A stretch of 53,294 nucleotides of DNA from NCBI GenBank assembly GCA_012729145.1, contig JAAYDT010000027.1, forward strand, positions 1-53,294. The letters are read 5' to 3'. A program made the position numbers and the translations under genes. Below, one piece after another: positions 7,412 to 16,350 of this stretch. The stretch comes from Synergistaceae bacterium. Lineage in GTDB: Bacteria; Synergistota; Synergistia; Synergistales; Thermovirgaceae. Position 1 is the stretch's first letter, and the number at the start of each line of letters is the position of its first letter. The notes under the pieces were generated by a model that was given only the letters and a program-made list of their open reading frames with translations, made no database searches and was not told the DNA's origin.

Positions 7412-9478
7412 TCATGTCTTCAGCAACCCCAGATCCCCTGATGTCTTGAACAGCCCGTCGCACCTCTCAAGAAGGGCTATTCTATTGTTCCTGATATGTT
7501 CATCGTTGTCCATCACCAGCACCTTGTCGAAAAAGGCTGAAATGAACGGCTCCAGCTTTGAAAGGACCTTGGTCAACCGGGTCCAGTCGCATGACCCTAC
7601 AGCCTCCTCGACCTGGGGTGAGAGAAGTTCCACTGCATCGTAGAGCTCTCTTTCGGCGTCCTCCCTTAACAGACCGGGGTCAAGTCCGATACCAGAGACC
7701 TCGGTTTTCTGAAGGATGTTCCTGACCCTTACGGCCGACGTGATCAGGCCACCGAACCAGTCGGCCCCCTGGACCTCCTGGAAGGCCTCCAGCAGTCCAA
7801 GTGCCTGTTTTGGTCTCGATCCCGCCACAGAGATCGCAAGGGTGGTCAGCTCGTGGGAGTAGCCCTTCTCCCGAAGCTGATTATGGAGCCTATGGAGAAT
7901 GAACTCCGTGGCGGCCTCTTTCTGGTCCTCCGAAAGTCCTCTCGACCCGGAGGAGACCTCCGTCAGTGCCAGAAGGTCTGCATCAAGGTCCATCCCCCAC
8001 AGGATCTCGTTAAGCGTCCTCGAAGCCCTTCGTATTCCGTAGGGGTCCTGGGAGCCCGTCGGCTGGAGACCTGCCTTGAACCCTCCAGTGATGGTGTCTA
8101 TTCTGTCGCAAATTCCCACCATGGCACCGATGATGTCGGAGGGGACCCTGTCACCGGAAAAGGCAGGGAGGTACTGTTCGTAGAGAGCCAGGGCCACCCT
8201 GGGGTTTTCGCCGTTCTTCAAGGCATACTCCCGCCCCATTACTCCCCTCAGTTCAGGAAATTCGTACACCATATCGGTGACGCTGTCTGCCTTGGAGAGC
8301 AGTGCGGCGCGATCGACCATCTTGGCCTCCTCTGCTGAAAGGGACATCATCTCGCAAAGGGAGCCGCAGAGTTTTCTCACCTGGGAAACCTTTTCGTAGA
8401 CCGTCCCCAGTTTTTCGTGGTGGACGATCTTCTTGAGAGGATCCACTCTTGCCGAAAGTGGTATCTTCTGGTCCTCCTCCCAGAAGAAGGAGGCATCGGA
8501 GAGTCTCGCCCTCAGGACCCTCTCGTTACCCTCTCTGACTACGGACATGTTGGTGGCACGGTTGTTGCTGACGCCTATGAAGAAGGGTTTCAGGGCTCCG
8601 GAACTGTCCCTTACCGGGAAGTAACGCTGATGGTTCTTCATGGTCGTGACAAGGACCTCCTCGGGGATGCCGAGAAATGACTGGTCAAAGGCCCCGAAGA
8701 ACGGCACTGGGTATTCGACGAGAAAGAGGTTCTCTTCCACCAGGTCCTTGTCAAGGACGGCCTTTCCTCCTATCTCCTTCTCGATGGATGATATGCCTGC
8801 CAGCATCTTCTCCCTGCGCTTTTCAGGATCTGCGATGACGAAGTTATCGTGAAGCTTCTCAAGGTATTCACCCACGGTGGACACCTCGATCTTTCTGACA
8901 CCCATGAAGCGATGTCCCCTTGTGAAGCTGTCGGAGACCACCGTTCCGAAGTCGACCTTCAGTGTTTCCTCCCCGTAAATGGACAGGAGCCACCTGACAG
9001 GCCGGGCAAAACGGTTGAAAGTACCGTCCCAGTACATGCTCTTCGGGAAGGAGAGCCTTTTAATTATCCTTTCAAGTATTTTCGGCAGGATCTCGGAAGT
9101 TGCTCTCCCCTCCTCCCTCTTGACAGCCACGACGAACTCCTGGCCTCCTATGTCCCTTTTCTCGAGGGAATCGACATCGACACCCTTGCTCTTCGCGAAA
9201 CCCCTTGCGGCCTTGGTCGGATTGCCGCTGGGATCGAAACCCGATGTCCAGGCAGGCCCCTTGAACTCCTCGGTCTTGTCCTGCTGCCGTTCCTCCAGGG
9301 ACCGCACTATCAGAACGATCCTCCTGGGAGTTCCCAGTGTATGCATCTTCTCGAAGACCAGCCTTTCGGCCCGGAACTCCTCTTCCGCAATGGCCGCCGT
9401 CTCGGAAAGCGCAGGGGGGATAAACCTGGAAGGTATCTCCTCTGTCCCTATCTCTAGAAGAAGGTCCCTTTTCCCCAT
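7412..9478 (-). CDS. glyS: Glycyl-tRNA synthetase, beta subunit
   Basis: The beta chain of the bacterial alpha2-beta2 glycyl-tRNA synthetase, involved in tRNA-Gly recognition. It starts with the family N-terminus LLLEIGTEEIPSRFIPPAL and contains TRGHRFMG and the GLQPTGSQDPYGIRRASR segment typical of the HD-like and anticodon-binding region. Length (688 aa) matches the family. It is four bases downstream of glyQ with GGGAGG before its ATG, so the two subunits are translated from the same message. It is followed 40 bp later by ppsR. Confidence 0.97.
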   Translation of the reverse strand: MGKRDLLLEIGTEEIPSRFIPPALSETAAIAEEEFRAERLVFEKMHTLGTPRRIVLIVRSLEERQQDKTEEFKGPAWTSGFDPSGNPTKAARGFAKSKGVDVDSLEKRDIGGQEFVVAVKREEGRATSEILPKILERIIKRLSFPKSMYWDGTFNRFARPVRWLLSIYGEETLKVDFGTVVSDSFTRGHRFMGVRKIEVSTVGEYLEKLHDNFVIADPEKRREKMLAGISSIEKEIGGKAVLDKDLVEENLFLVEYPVPFFGAFDQSFLGIPEEVLVTTMKNHQRYFPVRDSSGALKPFFIGVSNNRATNMSVVREGNERVLRARLSDASFFWEEDQKIPLSARVDPLKKIVHHEKLGTVYEKVSQVRKLCGSLCEMMSLSAEEAKMVDRAALLSKADSVTDMVYEFPELRGVMGREYALKNGENPRVALALYEQYLPAFSGDRVPSDIIGAMVGICDRIDTITGGFKAGLQPTGSQDPYGIRRASRTLNEILWGMDLDADLLALTEVSSGSRGLSEDQKEAATEFILHRLHNQLREKGYSHELTTLAISVAGSRPKQALGLLEAFQEVQGADWFGGLITSAVRVRNILQKTEVSGIGLDPGLLREDAERELYDAVELLSPQVEEAVGSCDWTRLTKVLSKLEPFISAFFDKVLVMDNDEHIRNNRIALLERCDGLFKTSGDLGLLKT

Positions 9479-9482
9479 CGTT

Positions 9483-10373
9483 CTACCTCCCGGTCCTTTC
9501 CTCGAATTTGCCTATCAGCGGGAAACCCATCTCTTCCCTCTGTCCGGCGTAGGACTGACAGCAGGCGCTTGCCAGGGCACGGACCCTGGAGATGTACCCC
9601 GTCCTCTCCGTAACACTTATGGCGTTCCTCGCATCCAGCAGGTTGAAGGTGTGGGAGCATTTCAGCACGTAGTCGTAGGATGGCAGCACCAGGCCCCTGG
9701 AAAGGGCGTTCCTGGCCTCGGCCTCGTACATGGAAAAGAGCCTGAAGAGCATTTCCGTATCGGAGACCTCGAAGTTGTATGTAGAGTGCTCTACTTCCCC
9801 CTTGTGGTGAACATCCCCATACCTTATTTTCCCCACCCATTCGAGGTCGTAGACGTTATCCACTTTCTGGACGAACATGGCTATTCTCTCGATCCCGTAG
9901 GTTATCTCTGCCGGTACCGGGTCCATATCAATGCCGCCCACCTGCTGGAAATAGGTGAACTGGGTGATCTCCATGCCGTCGAGCCATACCTCCCAGCCAA
10001 GGCCCCAGGCGCCTATGGTAGGCGATTCCCAGTCATCCTCAACGAAACGGATGTCATGGTCGGCGGGCTCGATCCCCAACGTCTTCAAGCTTTCCAGGTA
10101 GATCTCCTGTATCTCTTCCGGGGCCGGCTGAATGATCACCTGGAACTGGTAGTAGTGCTGAAGGCGGTTGGGATTCTGCCCGTATCTTCCGTCGGTGGGG
10201 CGTCTTGACGGCTCCACGTAGGCCACCCTCCACGGTTCGGGCCCAAGCACACGCAGAGTAGTCGCGGGGTTCATGGTACCCGCCCCCACCTCGATATCGT
10301 ACGGCTGCTGAATTATGCAACCCTGTTCGGCCCAGAACCTTTCAAGGCGCATCACTATCTCCTGCAGGTTCAC
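9483..10373 (-). CDS. glyQ: Glycyl-tRNA synthetase, alpha subunit
   Basis: Catalytic class II chain of glycyl-tRNA synthetase. Family motifs are plain: [45 protein letters not shown]-like [16 protein letters not shown] and [19 protein letters not shown]. Length is 296 aa, as usual. The start is GTG at 10373, with GGGGGA eight bases upstream. The leader to recO is only 27 bp, so there is no room for the T-box riboswitch that controls glyQS in many Firmicutes. Confidence 0.97.
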   Translation of the reverse strand: MNLQEIVMRLERFWAEQGCIIQQPYDIEVGAGTMNPATTLRVLGPEPWRVAYVEPSRRPTDGRYGQNPNRLQHYYQFQVIIQPAPEEIQEIYLESLKTLGIEPADHDIRFVEDDWESPTIGAWGLGWEVWLDGMEITQFTYFQQVGGIDMDPVPAEITYGIERIAMFVQKVDNVYDLEWVGKIRYGDVHHKGEVEHSTYNFEVSDTEMLFRLFSMYEAEARNALSRGLVLPSYDYVLKCSHTFNLLDARNAISVTERTGYISRVRALASACCQSYAGQREEMGFPLIGKFEERTGR

Positions 10374-10400
10374 CTGGATATTCCCCCTTCTGAAGCTGCG

Positions 10401-11120
10401 TCACGATCTGTCCGACAGCGTCCTTGCAAGCTGCCTTGTGCATGAAACGACCTTCCCGGGATCGATCCCGGGCTGGACCTTGATCGCCAGCATCTCACTG
10501 TAGCTCAAGTTCAACGCAGTAAAAAGTTCACTTCTTTCCCGAGGGCTGAGTTCCACACCGTACCTTCCTCCGGAGCATCTTCCGCAGAATAGAGACTCTC
10601 CACAGAAAAGGGCACCTTCCAGTTCGACACCGCAACCCTGACATCTCTCCAGGTCAGGTGCAAGCCCCCAGCTCTTCAGCCATCTCCAGTAGAACCGCCA
10701 ATCTGCCAGATCCACCCTCAGACTACCGGACTCCAGAATACACAAGGACCAGTAGAAAATGGGCAGAAGGTCGTCGGAAGCATGTCCCGGAAATGTGTAT
10801 TTTACCAGAGAAGAAGCCCACTCCGCAGCACACCTTATGCGGGATGGGGAACTCCTAAGGGACAGAAAGTCCTTTCTGACGTCTATCTCTCTCAGGTACC
10901 ACCTGTTGGGTCCCCTGTATATGTGAAATGTGCCCCACACCAGTGGATCGGTGGCACCTCCGAACCGGACCTTGCCCCGGGCAGCACCGGGTGCAAGAAG
11001 CCAGACAGGCCCCTCCTTTTCGAGAAGGGCGTAAATGCTCCTGTCGCCCTCGTTGGAATCTTTCCTTCGGAGAACTACTCCACGTTTCCGGAGCAACCCC
11101 TGACCGGTCCTGCTCTCCAA
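10401..11120 (-). CDS. recO: DNA repair protein RecO
   Basis: Mediator of the RecFOR recombination pathway that loads RecA on gapped DNA. The N-terminal OB-fold region has RGVVLRRKDSNEGDRSIYAL and GKVRFGG. The C-terminal part carries a four-cysteine zinc finger (CQGC ... CGRC), found in many but not all RecO proteins. The start is TTG at 11120: GAGGGG lies eight bases upstream and no in-frame ATG precedes it after the era stop. At 239 aa it is a normal RecO. It sits directly after era, a common bacterial neighbourhood. Confidence 0.9.
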   Translation of the reverse strand: MESRTGQGLLRKRGVVLRRKDSNEGDRSIYALLEKEGPVWLLAPGAARGKVRFGGATDPLVWGTFHIYRGPNRWYLREIDVRKDFLSLRSSPSRIRCAAEWASSLVKYTFPGHASDDLLPIFYWSLCILESGSLRVDLADWRFYWRWLKSWGLAPDLERCQGCGVELEGALFCGESLFCGRCSGGRYGVELSPRERSELFTALNLSYSEMLAIKVQPGIDPGKVVSCTRQLARTLSDRS

Positions 11121-11133
11121 GTACGCATCCCCT

Positions 11134-12045
11134 CTATGTATAGCCCATTCTCCTGAGTTCCTTTTCGGAGTTCCTCCACCCGGGCCTTACCTTTACCCAG
11201 AGGTCCAGGTAGACTTTGTACCCGAAAACCTCTTCAAGCTCCTTCCGGGCGACTTCACCTATGCTCTTGAGTCTTGCCCCGCCCTTTCCGATAAGGATAG
11301 CCTTCTGACCTGATCTCTCCACAAAGATAGTTGCGCGTACCAGCAGGTTTCTCCTCTCAGGGTACTCCTCGGGCGACTTGAACTCTTCTACGAGGACGGC
11401 AACGCTATGGGGCACCTCCTGCTCGGTCTGCCTGAGCACCTGCTCCCTGATGACCTCGGCAGCGAGGAATCGTTCGGTGCAGTCCACCAGCCTGTCGTCC
11501 TCGAAGATAGGAGGTCCGGGGGGCATGATAGAAAAGAGGGTGTCCAGGAGGAGATCAAGGTTGCGCCTTTCAAGGGCCGATACCAATACGGTATGGATGA
11601 ATTTCTTCCTTTCGGTGAAACAGTTCCATCCATCAGACAGGCCTGGAGGGCCCGGTTCGTCGATCTTGTTCACCACCAGAACGACAGGAACGGTTATGCT
11701 CTTGAGGATGTCAAGGATGATCTCGTCAGCCTTTCCTATCCTCCTGTCCCGAGCTTCCACGAGAAAACAGACGACATCTGCCATCTCCAGAGAGATCGCC
11801 GCCTGTCTTTCCATGAAACGACCCAGATCGTGAAGGGGCCGGTGCAGTCCCGGTGTATCTATGAAGACCATCTGCCCGCGCGGGTCGTTCAGGACCGCCC
11901 TGATGCTGTTGCGGGTGGTCTGGGGCTTGTTCGAGACAATGGCGGCCTTGGCGCCCACCAGGACGTTGATCAGCGTGGATTTGCCAACGTTGGGCCTTCC
12001 CACAACAGCAACGTAACCGGACCTGAAAGTAGGGGCTTCGTTCAT
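11134..12045 (-). CDS. era: GTPase Era
   Basis: Ribosome-associated GTPase that binds the 3' end of 16S rRNA and is needed for 30S maturation. The G domain shows GRPNVGKS (16-23), the DTPG loop (IDTPGLHRPLH) and NKID. The C-terminal KH domain includes ILIGKGGARLKSIGEVAR. Length is 303 aa. Its ATG overlaps the cdd stop by four bases (ATGA), so it is translationally coupled in a ybeY-corC-cdd-era-recO operon; YbeY acts in the same rRNA maturation process. Confidence 0.98.
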   Translation of the reverse strand: MNEAPTFRSGYVAVVGRPNVGKSTLINVLVGAKAAIVSNKPQTTRNSIRAVLNDPRGQMVFIDTPGLHRPLHDLGRFMERQAAISLEMADVVCFLVEARDRRIGKADEIILDILKSITVPVVLVVNKIDEPGPPGLSDGWNCFTERKKFIHTVLVSALERRNLDLLLDTLFSIMPPGPPIFEDDRLVDCTERFLAAEVIREQVLRQTEQEVPHSVAVLVEEFKSPEEYPERRNLLVRATIFVERSGQKAILIGKGGARLKSIGEVARKELEEVFGYKVYLDLWVKVRPGWRNSEKELRRMGYT

Positions 12046-12473
12046 CCCCTGGACTCTCCTAGTTGAAAGGGCCTGGGGAAAAGATCCTCCAGTGAGACGA
12101 CCTCAAGTCCTCCCTTGCCGTCTTCTAACACGACCGCCATGGAGGGGTTGAACTCAGCCAGCACCTGCCGGCAAGCCCCGCAGGGAGTACACGGCACGCC
12201 AGGAGGACCTGCCACGGCTATTGCGACCGGGTTTACCCTTCCTGAGGCGACAAGCATGGAGACGGCATTCCTTTCAGCACAGACCGAAAGGCCATAGCTA
12301 CCGTTCTCCACGTTGCAGGCCCGGAAGACGACTCCATCCCCGGACAGGACGGCAGCGCCCACCGGGAACCCCGAGTAGGGTGCGTAGGCTTTATCCCTGG
12401 CACCCCTTGCTTCCGCCATAAGACCTTTCAGGACTTCGACCGGCAGAGGGGCTTTTTGGGTAAATTCTCTCAT
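12042..12473 (-). CDS. cdd: Cytidine deaminase
   Basis: Deaminates cytidine and deoxycytidine to uridine and deoxyuridine for pyrimidine salvage. The zinc site is complete: CAERNA (C65 ligand, E67 proton shuttle) and TPCGACRQVLAEF (C98 and C101). Length (143 aa) is that of the short tetrameric enzyme. It overlaps corC upstream and era downstream by four bases each (ATGA), a placement between ybeY and era seen in many Gram-positive genomes. Confidence 0.97.
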   Translation of the reverse strand: MREFTQKAPLPVEVLKGLMAEARGARDKAYAPYSGFPVGAAVLSGDGVVFRACNVENGSYGLSVCAERNAVSMLVASGRVNPVAIAVAGPPGVPCTPCGACRQVLAEFNPSMAVVLEDGKGGLEVVSLEDLFPRPFQLGESRG

Positions 12474-13753
12474 TCCACTACATCTCCGATCCTGAACAGG
12501 TCGTCCAGGGGGGTCACCCTGACCATTTTGATCCTGTGGTCCTCCACCTCAAGGACCTGGAACTCCCAGTGACCGTATGGCAGTCTCTGCCCCTTGTCCG
12601 GGAAGCGCCCGGCCAGGGACAGGACCAGACCGCCCACACTGTCCATGTCGCTTGATTCGAAGGGATAGCCCAGGGCCTCGCTGAGATCCTCGAGCCCCAT
12701 CTGCCCCCTGACAAGATAGCTGCCGTCGGGCTCCTTCTGGATCAGGGCGCTCTCATCGTCGTATTCGTCCTGTATCTCGCCGACGATCTCCTCGATAAGG
12801 TCCTCAAGGGTGACCAATCCCGCCGTCCCGCCGTATTCATCGATCACGATGGCCATATGGACCCTCTTGCCTCTCATTACGTCGAAAAGGTCTGCTATTC
12901 TCATCGTCTCAGGTACGAAGAGCGCCTCCCTTGCCAGTGAAGAAACCGGGATCGAGGTTTCGTCCGACATGAAAGCCCCTATAAGATCCTTCACATAGAG
13001 GATCCCCACAATGTGATCGGGGCTCTTCTCGTAGACGGGAAGCCTTGAGTGCCCGCACTCCCTGAACACCGGGATGGAGTCGCTAATGCTAATGTCGCCG
13101 GGGACGGCCATCATGTCTGTCCTGGGTATCATGATCTCGTAGACTCTGGTCTCCTCGAAGGAAATAACGCCGTGGATCATCCGGCGCTCCTCCTCTTCGA
13201 ATACTCCCGAGGCCTCCCCGATGTTGACCATCTGCTCTATCTCCTCCCTGGTCACAAAGGGGTGCTGGGATGAAAGATCGACCTTCATGAGGGATCCGAA
13301 GAACTTGACTATCCCCACGGTGATCCAGATCAGCGGGGAGAAGACAACATTGATGAACCTGAGGAGAGGCAGGGCGTTCGAGACTATCCCGTCAGGTTTC
13401 AGAATGGCTATGCTCTTGGGGAGTATTTCTCCGAAGATCACTATCACTACCGTCATGAAGGCCACTGCCAGCAGGAGCCCCTTCGCCCCTATTAGGGATA
13501 TCGCCACCTGGGTCGCGACAGCACTTGCGGCTATATTGACAAGGTTGTTCCCGATAAGGATGACAGTCAGGGCCCTCTGCATGTCTGATATCAGCCAGTC
13601 TATTCCTTTTCTTCTTTGCGGGTTCTTTTCCTGGATCGCAAGGAGCTTGCCACGGCCTATGGAGGTGATGGCCGTCTCGCTGCTACTGAAGAAAGCCGAG
13701 AAGAGTAGAAGTACGACCAGGATCAGAATACTTTGGGCGATCTCTTGGTTCAC
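12470..13753 (-). CDS. CNNM/CorC family transporter-like protein (DUF21, CBS pair, CorC_HlyC)
   Basis: Four-segment CNNM (DUF21) membrane domain at about 1-190, beginning SILILVVLLLFSAFFSSSETA with the conserved SETA. It is followed by a CBS pair (about 205-330, including MIPRTDMMAVPGDISISD and DEYGGTAGLVTLEDLIEEI) and a C-terminal CorC_HlyC domain. Members of this family are linked to Mg2+ (MpfA, CorC) or Na+ homeostasis, and older annotation as haemolysin is misleading. GTG start adjoining the ybeY stop (TAGGTG), with GGATGGAT upstream. The transported ion cannot be told from sequence. Confidence 0.92.
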   Translation of the reverse strand: MNQEIAQSILILVVLLLFSAFFSSSETAITSIGRGKLLAIQEKNPQRRKGIDWLISDMQRALTVILIGNNLVNIAASAVATQVAISLIGAKGLLLAVAFMTVVIVIFGEILPKSIAILKPDGIVSNALPLLRFINVVFSPLIWITVGIVKFFGSLMKVDLSSQHPFVTREEIEQMVNIGEASGVFEEEERRMIHGVISFEETRVYEIMIPRTDMMAVPGDISISDSIPVFRECGHSRLPVYEKSPDHIVGILYVKDLIGAFMSDETSIPVSSLAREALFVPETMRIADLFDVMRGKRVHMAIVIDEYGGTAGLVTLEDLIEEIVGEIQDEYDDESALIQKEPDGSYLVRGQMGLEDLSEALGYPFESSDMDSVGGLVLSLAGRFPDKGQRLPYGHWEFQVLEVEDHRIKMVRVTPLDDLFRIGDVVE

Positions 13754-14302
13754 CTACTGATCCATCCTTTCTTGTTGAGCCTTTGTCCCTGCTTCTCCCC
13801 CGGAGGCCAGGTAATTTTCCACTCTGTCCCGATAACGCTTCTGGACCTCCCACATCTCGAGCCTTTTTTCCTCGGTTTCGTGGTCCCAACCAAAGAGGTG
13901 CAGAAGTCCGTGTACCAGCACCAGAGAGAGTTCGCTGAGGGGAGAATGTCCTGCCTCTGATGCGTTCTCGAGCACCTTTTCCGCACAGATCATAATGTCG
14001 CCCAGGAGACACTCGGGGAGATCCGGCGGGCAGGAGAACACCCCGTCGGAGGCATGGATGGGGAAGGAGAGCACATCCGTGGGATAGTCCTCTCCCATGA
14101 AGCGGCCGTTCAGCCTGCTCATCTCTTCCTCGTCAATGAAACTGACCGAAAGGAGGATCTCCCCCCCCCGGTCCCAGCCTGGACAGAGTGTCAGAAAAGT
14201 CTCCTCTGCTACCTCTCCCAGTGCGCCCGGGATCCTCTCGATGATCCCGCCTGGCAACACTTCCTGTGAAATGCCTGTAACCTCGGTAAGCACCTTCATC
14301 AT
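13754..14302 (-). CDS. ybeY: Endoribonuclease YbeY, rRNA maturation factor
   Basis: Zinc-dependent single-strand RNase involved in 16S 3' end processing and 70S quality control. The signature HGLLHLFGWDHE supplies three histidines (H131, H135, H141). The ATG at 14302 overlaps the pgpH stop as ATGA, with GGAGG seven bases upstream. At 182 aa it is slightly longer than many YbeY. The order phoH-pgpH-ybeY-cdd-era is a classic Firmicutes-type cluster and supports the call. Confidence 0.96.
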   Translation of the reverse strand: MMKVLTEVTGISQEVLPGGIIERIPGALGEVAEETFLTLCPGWDRGGEILLSVSFIDEEEMSRLNGRFMGEDYPTDVLSFPIHASDGVFSCPPDLPECLLGDIMICAEKVLENASEAGHSPLSELSLVLVHGLLHLFGWDHETEEKRLEMWEVQKRYRDRVENYLASGGEAGTKAQQERMDQ

Positions 14303-16350
14303 CCAGAAGCCTCCATTGTCTCCTCTTCCGTGGTCCCTATGGGAGCGATCTTCCGCGTGTGATAGACGTGTTTCAAGGTCTCGATAAAGGCGGTCTTTAT
14401 CCTGGTAAGGTCCTGGAGGGTAAGAGGCACATCGGAGAGCTGGGATTCGGCTATCTTTGTGTCAATTACCTCCTTTGCCAATTCCTCCAGTTCACGGCTG
14501 TCGGTTATGGCGGGGGCAGCTGCCCTGACGGCGGCCTCGACCGAATCGGCAAGCATCAGCACCGCCGATTCCCGGCTCCTGGGACGGTCACCGGGATAAC
14601 AGAACTGGTCCATGGGCAGGTCCGGATCCAGGCTCAGGGCCTTCTTGTAAAAATAATGGAGACAGGTGGTCCCATGATGCTCCTTGATGAAGACCCTGAT
14701 CTTCTTGGGGATCCCGAACTGCCGGGCCGTTTCCAGCCCCTCCCTGACATGGGAGATTATTATTAGCGCGGAAAGGGTGGGCGCAAGTTCGTCATGAGGA
14801 TTGTGACCGGTCTGCTGGTTCTCCACGAAGAACTGGGGTCGCCTGAGCTTCCCCACGTCGTGGAAAGATGCTCCTGCCTTGACGAGAAGAGGGTTCATCT
14901 TAAGCTTACCGGCTGCGGCTTCGGCGAGGGTCCCGACCATCAGCGAGTGGTGATAGGTTCCCGGGGCTTCTATCTGGAGCCTTTTCAGCAGGGGGTGAGA
15001 TGGGTGTGTAAGGTCAACGAGACGGATTGGGGTCAGGATATCGAAGAATCTCTCCCAGAGAGGAAGAGCGACCAGGGCAACCATTACCCAGGCAAAAGCC
15101 GAGACGATCTGGGTGACTAGGATCGATCTGTCCGATGGCAGGTATAGGCCCCAACCTATGAAGAAGGCCCCGAAGGCAAGGAAGAACCCCAGGAGGAACA
15201 TCTTCCGGACAAGGTCCAGGCGGCTCGTGATCTTCCTCATGAGTATGTATCCGAGGCTCGCAGTTATCCCAGAAGCGAACACGGAGAGCATAAGGCCCAC
15301 CGTTGAACTGCCTGAAGTTATCACCGATCCGATTATTCCACCCCAAAGGACCAGGTGAAATGCGAAGGAGCCGGAAAGGCCAAGGTAGGCCCACCCTGCC
15401 AGGGATATCACACCGAGTCCGTTCTCTCCAAGAAGTGCCGAGACGAACATGGCGACCCAACCGGCTATCAGGATGGTGATAATGAAGCCCCACTCCAGGG
15501 AGTCGAAATTGAACTCCCGGCGCACGGAGTACCACCACATCCACGATGCCCAGAGAATGACCCCAAGGACGACGAAGGTCAGGGTCTTCCAGGGGAATGA
15601 TAGCTCCGGGTATCCCTGGGCCCGGAGTACAAGAGCCAGTTCGGCCGATACCGTCTCACCCTCCCTGACGATGACATCTCCCACCGCAAGGACTCTCTCC
15701 ACAGGTTCTATCTCCGAAGCGGCAAGAACCCTGACCTCACTGGTCATTTCAGGGTCCATTACCATGGCTCTCTCCATTATATGATCAAGGATCTGGAAGG
15801 CCAGGTTCTGCTCGGGTATGGATAGGTCCGAGGCCTCAAGGCCCTTCCAGATCGTCTCTGCCGGGGATCCTTCCATCATCGGGAAGCTGAGCATTGATAT
15901 GGCGACCCTTGAAGAAACGGTTGCGATCCTCCCCGCCGAGATCTCTGGGAGACTCTCCAGGATACCAGCCAGTGATTCCGGCAGAACAGTCCTGTACTCC
16001 CCTCTCTCTATCGAAGCCAGTTTGCTTTTTACCTCTTCCGGGAACCTCCTGTCCCTCACAAGGACACCACCGACGTCGGACATCCTTTGTTCCCTGAGCG
16101 CCCTGGTGGCGTTCTCGTCGACGATCCTCATCCGTGAATGGGCATAGAAGGTCTGTGGAGCGGGGCTGCCGATCCGGAAGGAACTCCTGCCATCCCTCAC
16201 CCACCACGTGCCTGCAAGTAGTGAGGAGGCAACAGCCGCAAGCAGGAAAGTGGCCGTCCAGCGCAGACGGTATACCCTGTCACTGGCCATCTTTTCGGCG
16301 TATAGCCCTATTCGGGAGAGAGCGGGTCCTTTACTGCCGTTTCTGCTCAT
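14299..16350 (-). CDS. pgpH: 7TM-HD family phosphodiesterase, probable c-di-AMP phosphodiesterase PgpH
   Basis: Membrane protein that in Gram-positives hydrolyses c-di-AMP to pApA. After a first membrane segment (about 30-50) comes a large extracytoplasmic 7TMR-HDED domain to about residue 250. About seven membrane helices follow (about 255-440), then a cytosolic HD domain with GTYHHSLMVGTLAEAAA and FHDVGKLRRPQFFVENQ (H497-D498). The start is ambiguous: 16350 (MSRNGS) or 16359, both overlapping the end of phoH; an ORF start at 16398 would overlap more. The diadenylate cyclase CdaA is encoded 20 kb away in this window, which supports a c-di-AMP role. Confidence 0.88.
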   Translation of the reverse strand: MSRNGSKGPALSRIGLYAEKMASDRVYRLRWTATFLLAAVASSLLAGTWWVRDGRSSFRIGSPAPQTFYAHSRMRIVDENATRALREQRMSDVGGVLVRDRRFPEEVKSKLASIERGEYRTVLPESLAGILESLPEISAGRIATVSSRVAISMLSFPMMEGSPAETIWKGLEASDLSIPEQNLAFQILDHIMERAMVMDPEMTSEVRVLAASEIEPVERVLAVGDVIVREGETVSAELALVLRAQGYPELSFPWKTLTFVVLGVILWASWMWWYSVRREFNFDSLEWGFIITILIAGWVAMFVSALLGENGLGVISLAGWAYLGLSGSFAFHLVLWGGIIGSVITSGSSTVGLMLSVFASGITASLGYILMRKITSRLDLVRKMFLLGFFLAFGAFFIGWGLYLPSDRSILVTQIVSAFAWVMVALVALPLWERFFDILTPIRLVDLTHPSHPLLKRLQIEAPGTYHHSLMVGTLAEAAAGKLKMNPLLVKAGASFHDVGKLRRPQFFVENQQTGHNPHDELAPTLSALIIISHVREGLETARQFGIPKKIRVFIKEHHGTTCLHYFYKKALSLDPDLPMDQFCYPGDRPRSRESAVLMLADSVEAAVRAAAPAITDSRELEELAKEVIDTKIAESQLSDVPLTLQDLTRIKTAFIETLKHVYHTRKIAPIGTTEEETMEASG

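Noticed and set aside
8979-10208. Plus-strand open frame of 409 aa opposite glyS and glyQ
   Set aside because: Antisense shadow of conserved synthetase genes; no domain, no ribosome site, composition typical of a shadow frame.
10374-10400. T-box riboswitch before glyQS
   Set aside because: The space between recO and glyQ is only 27 bp, and no T-box sequence or specifier stem is present.
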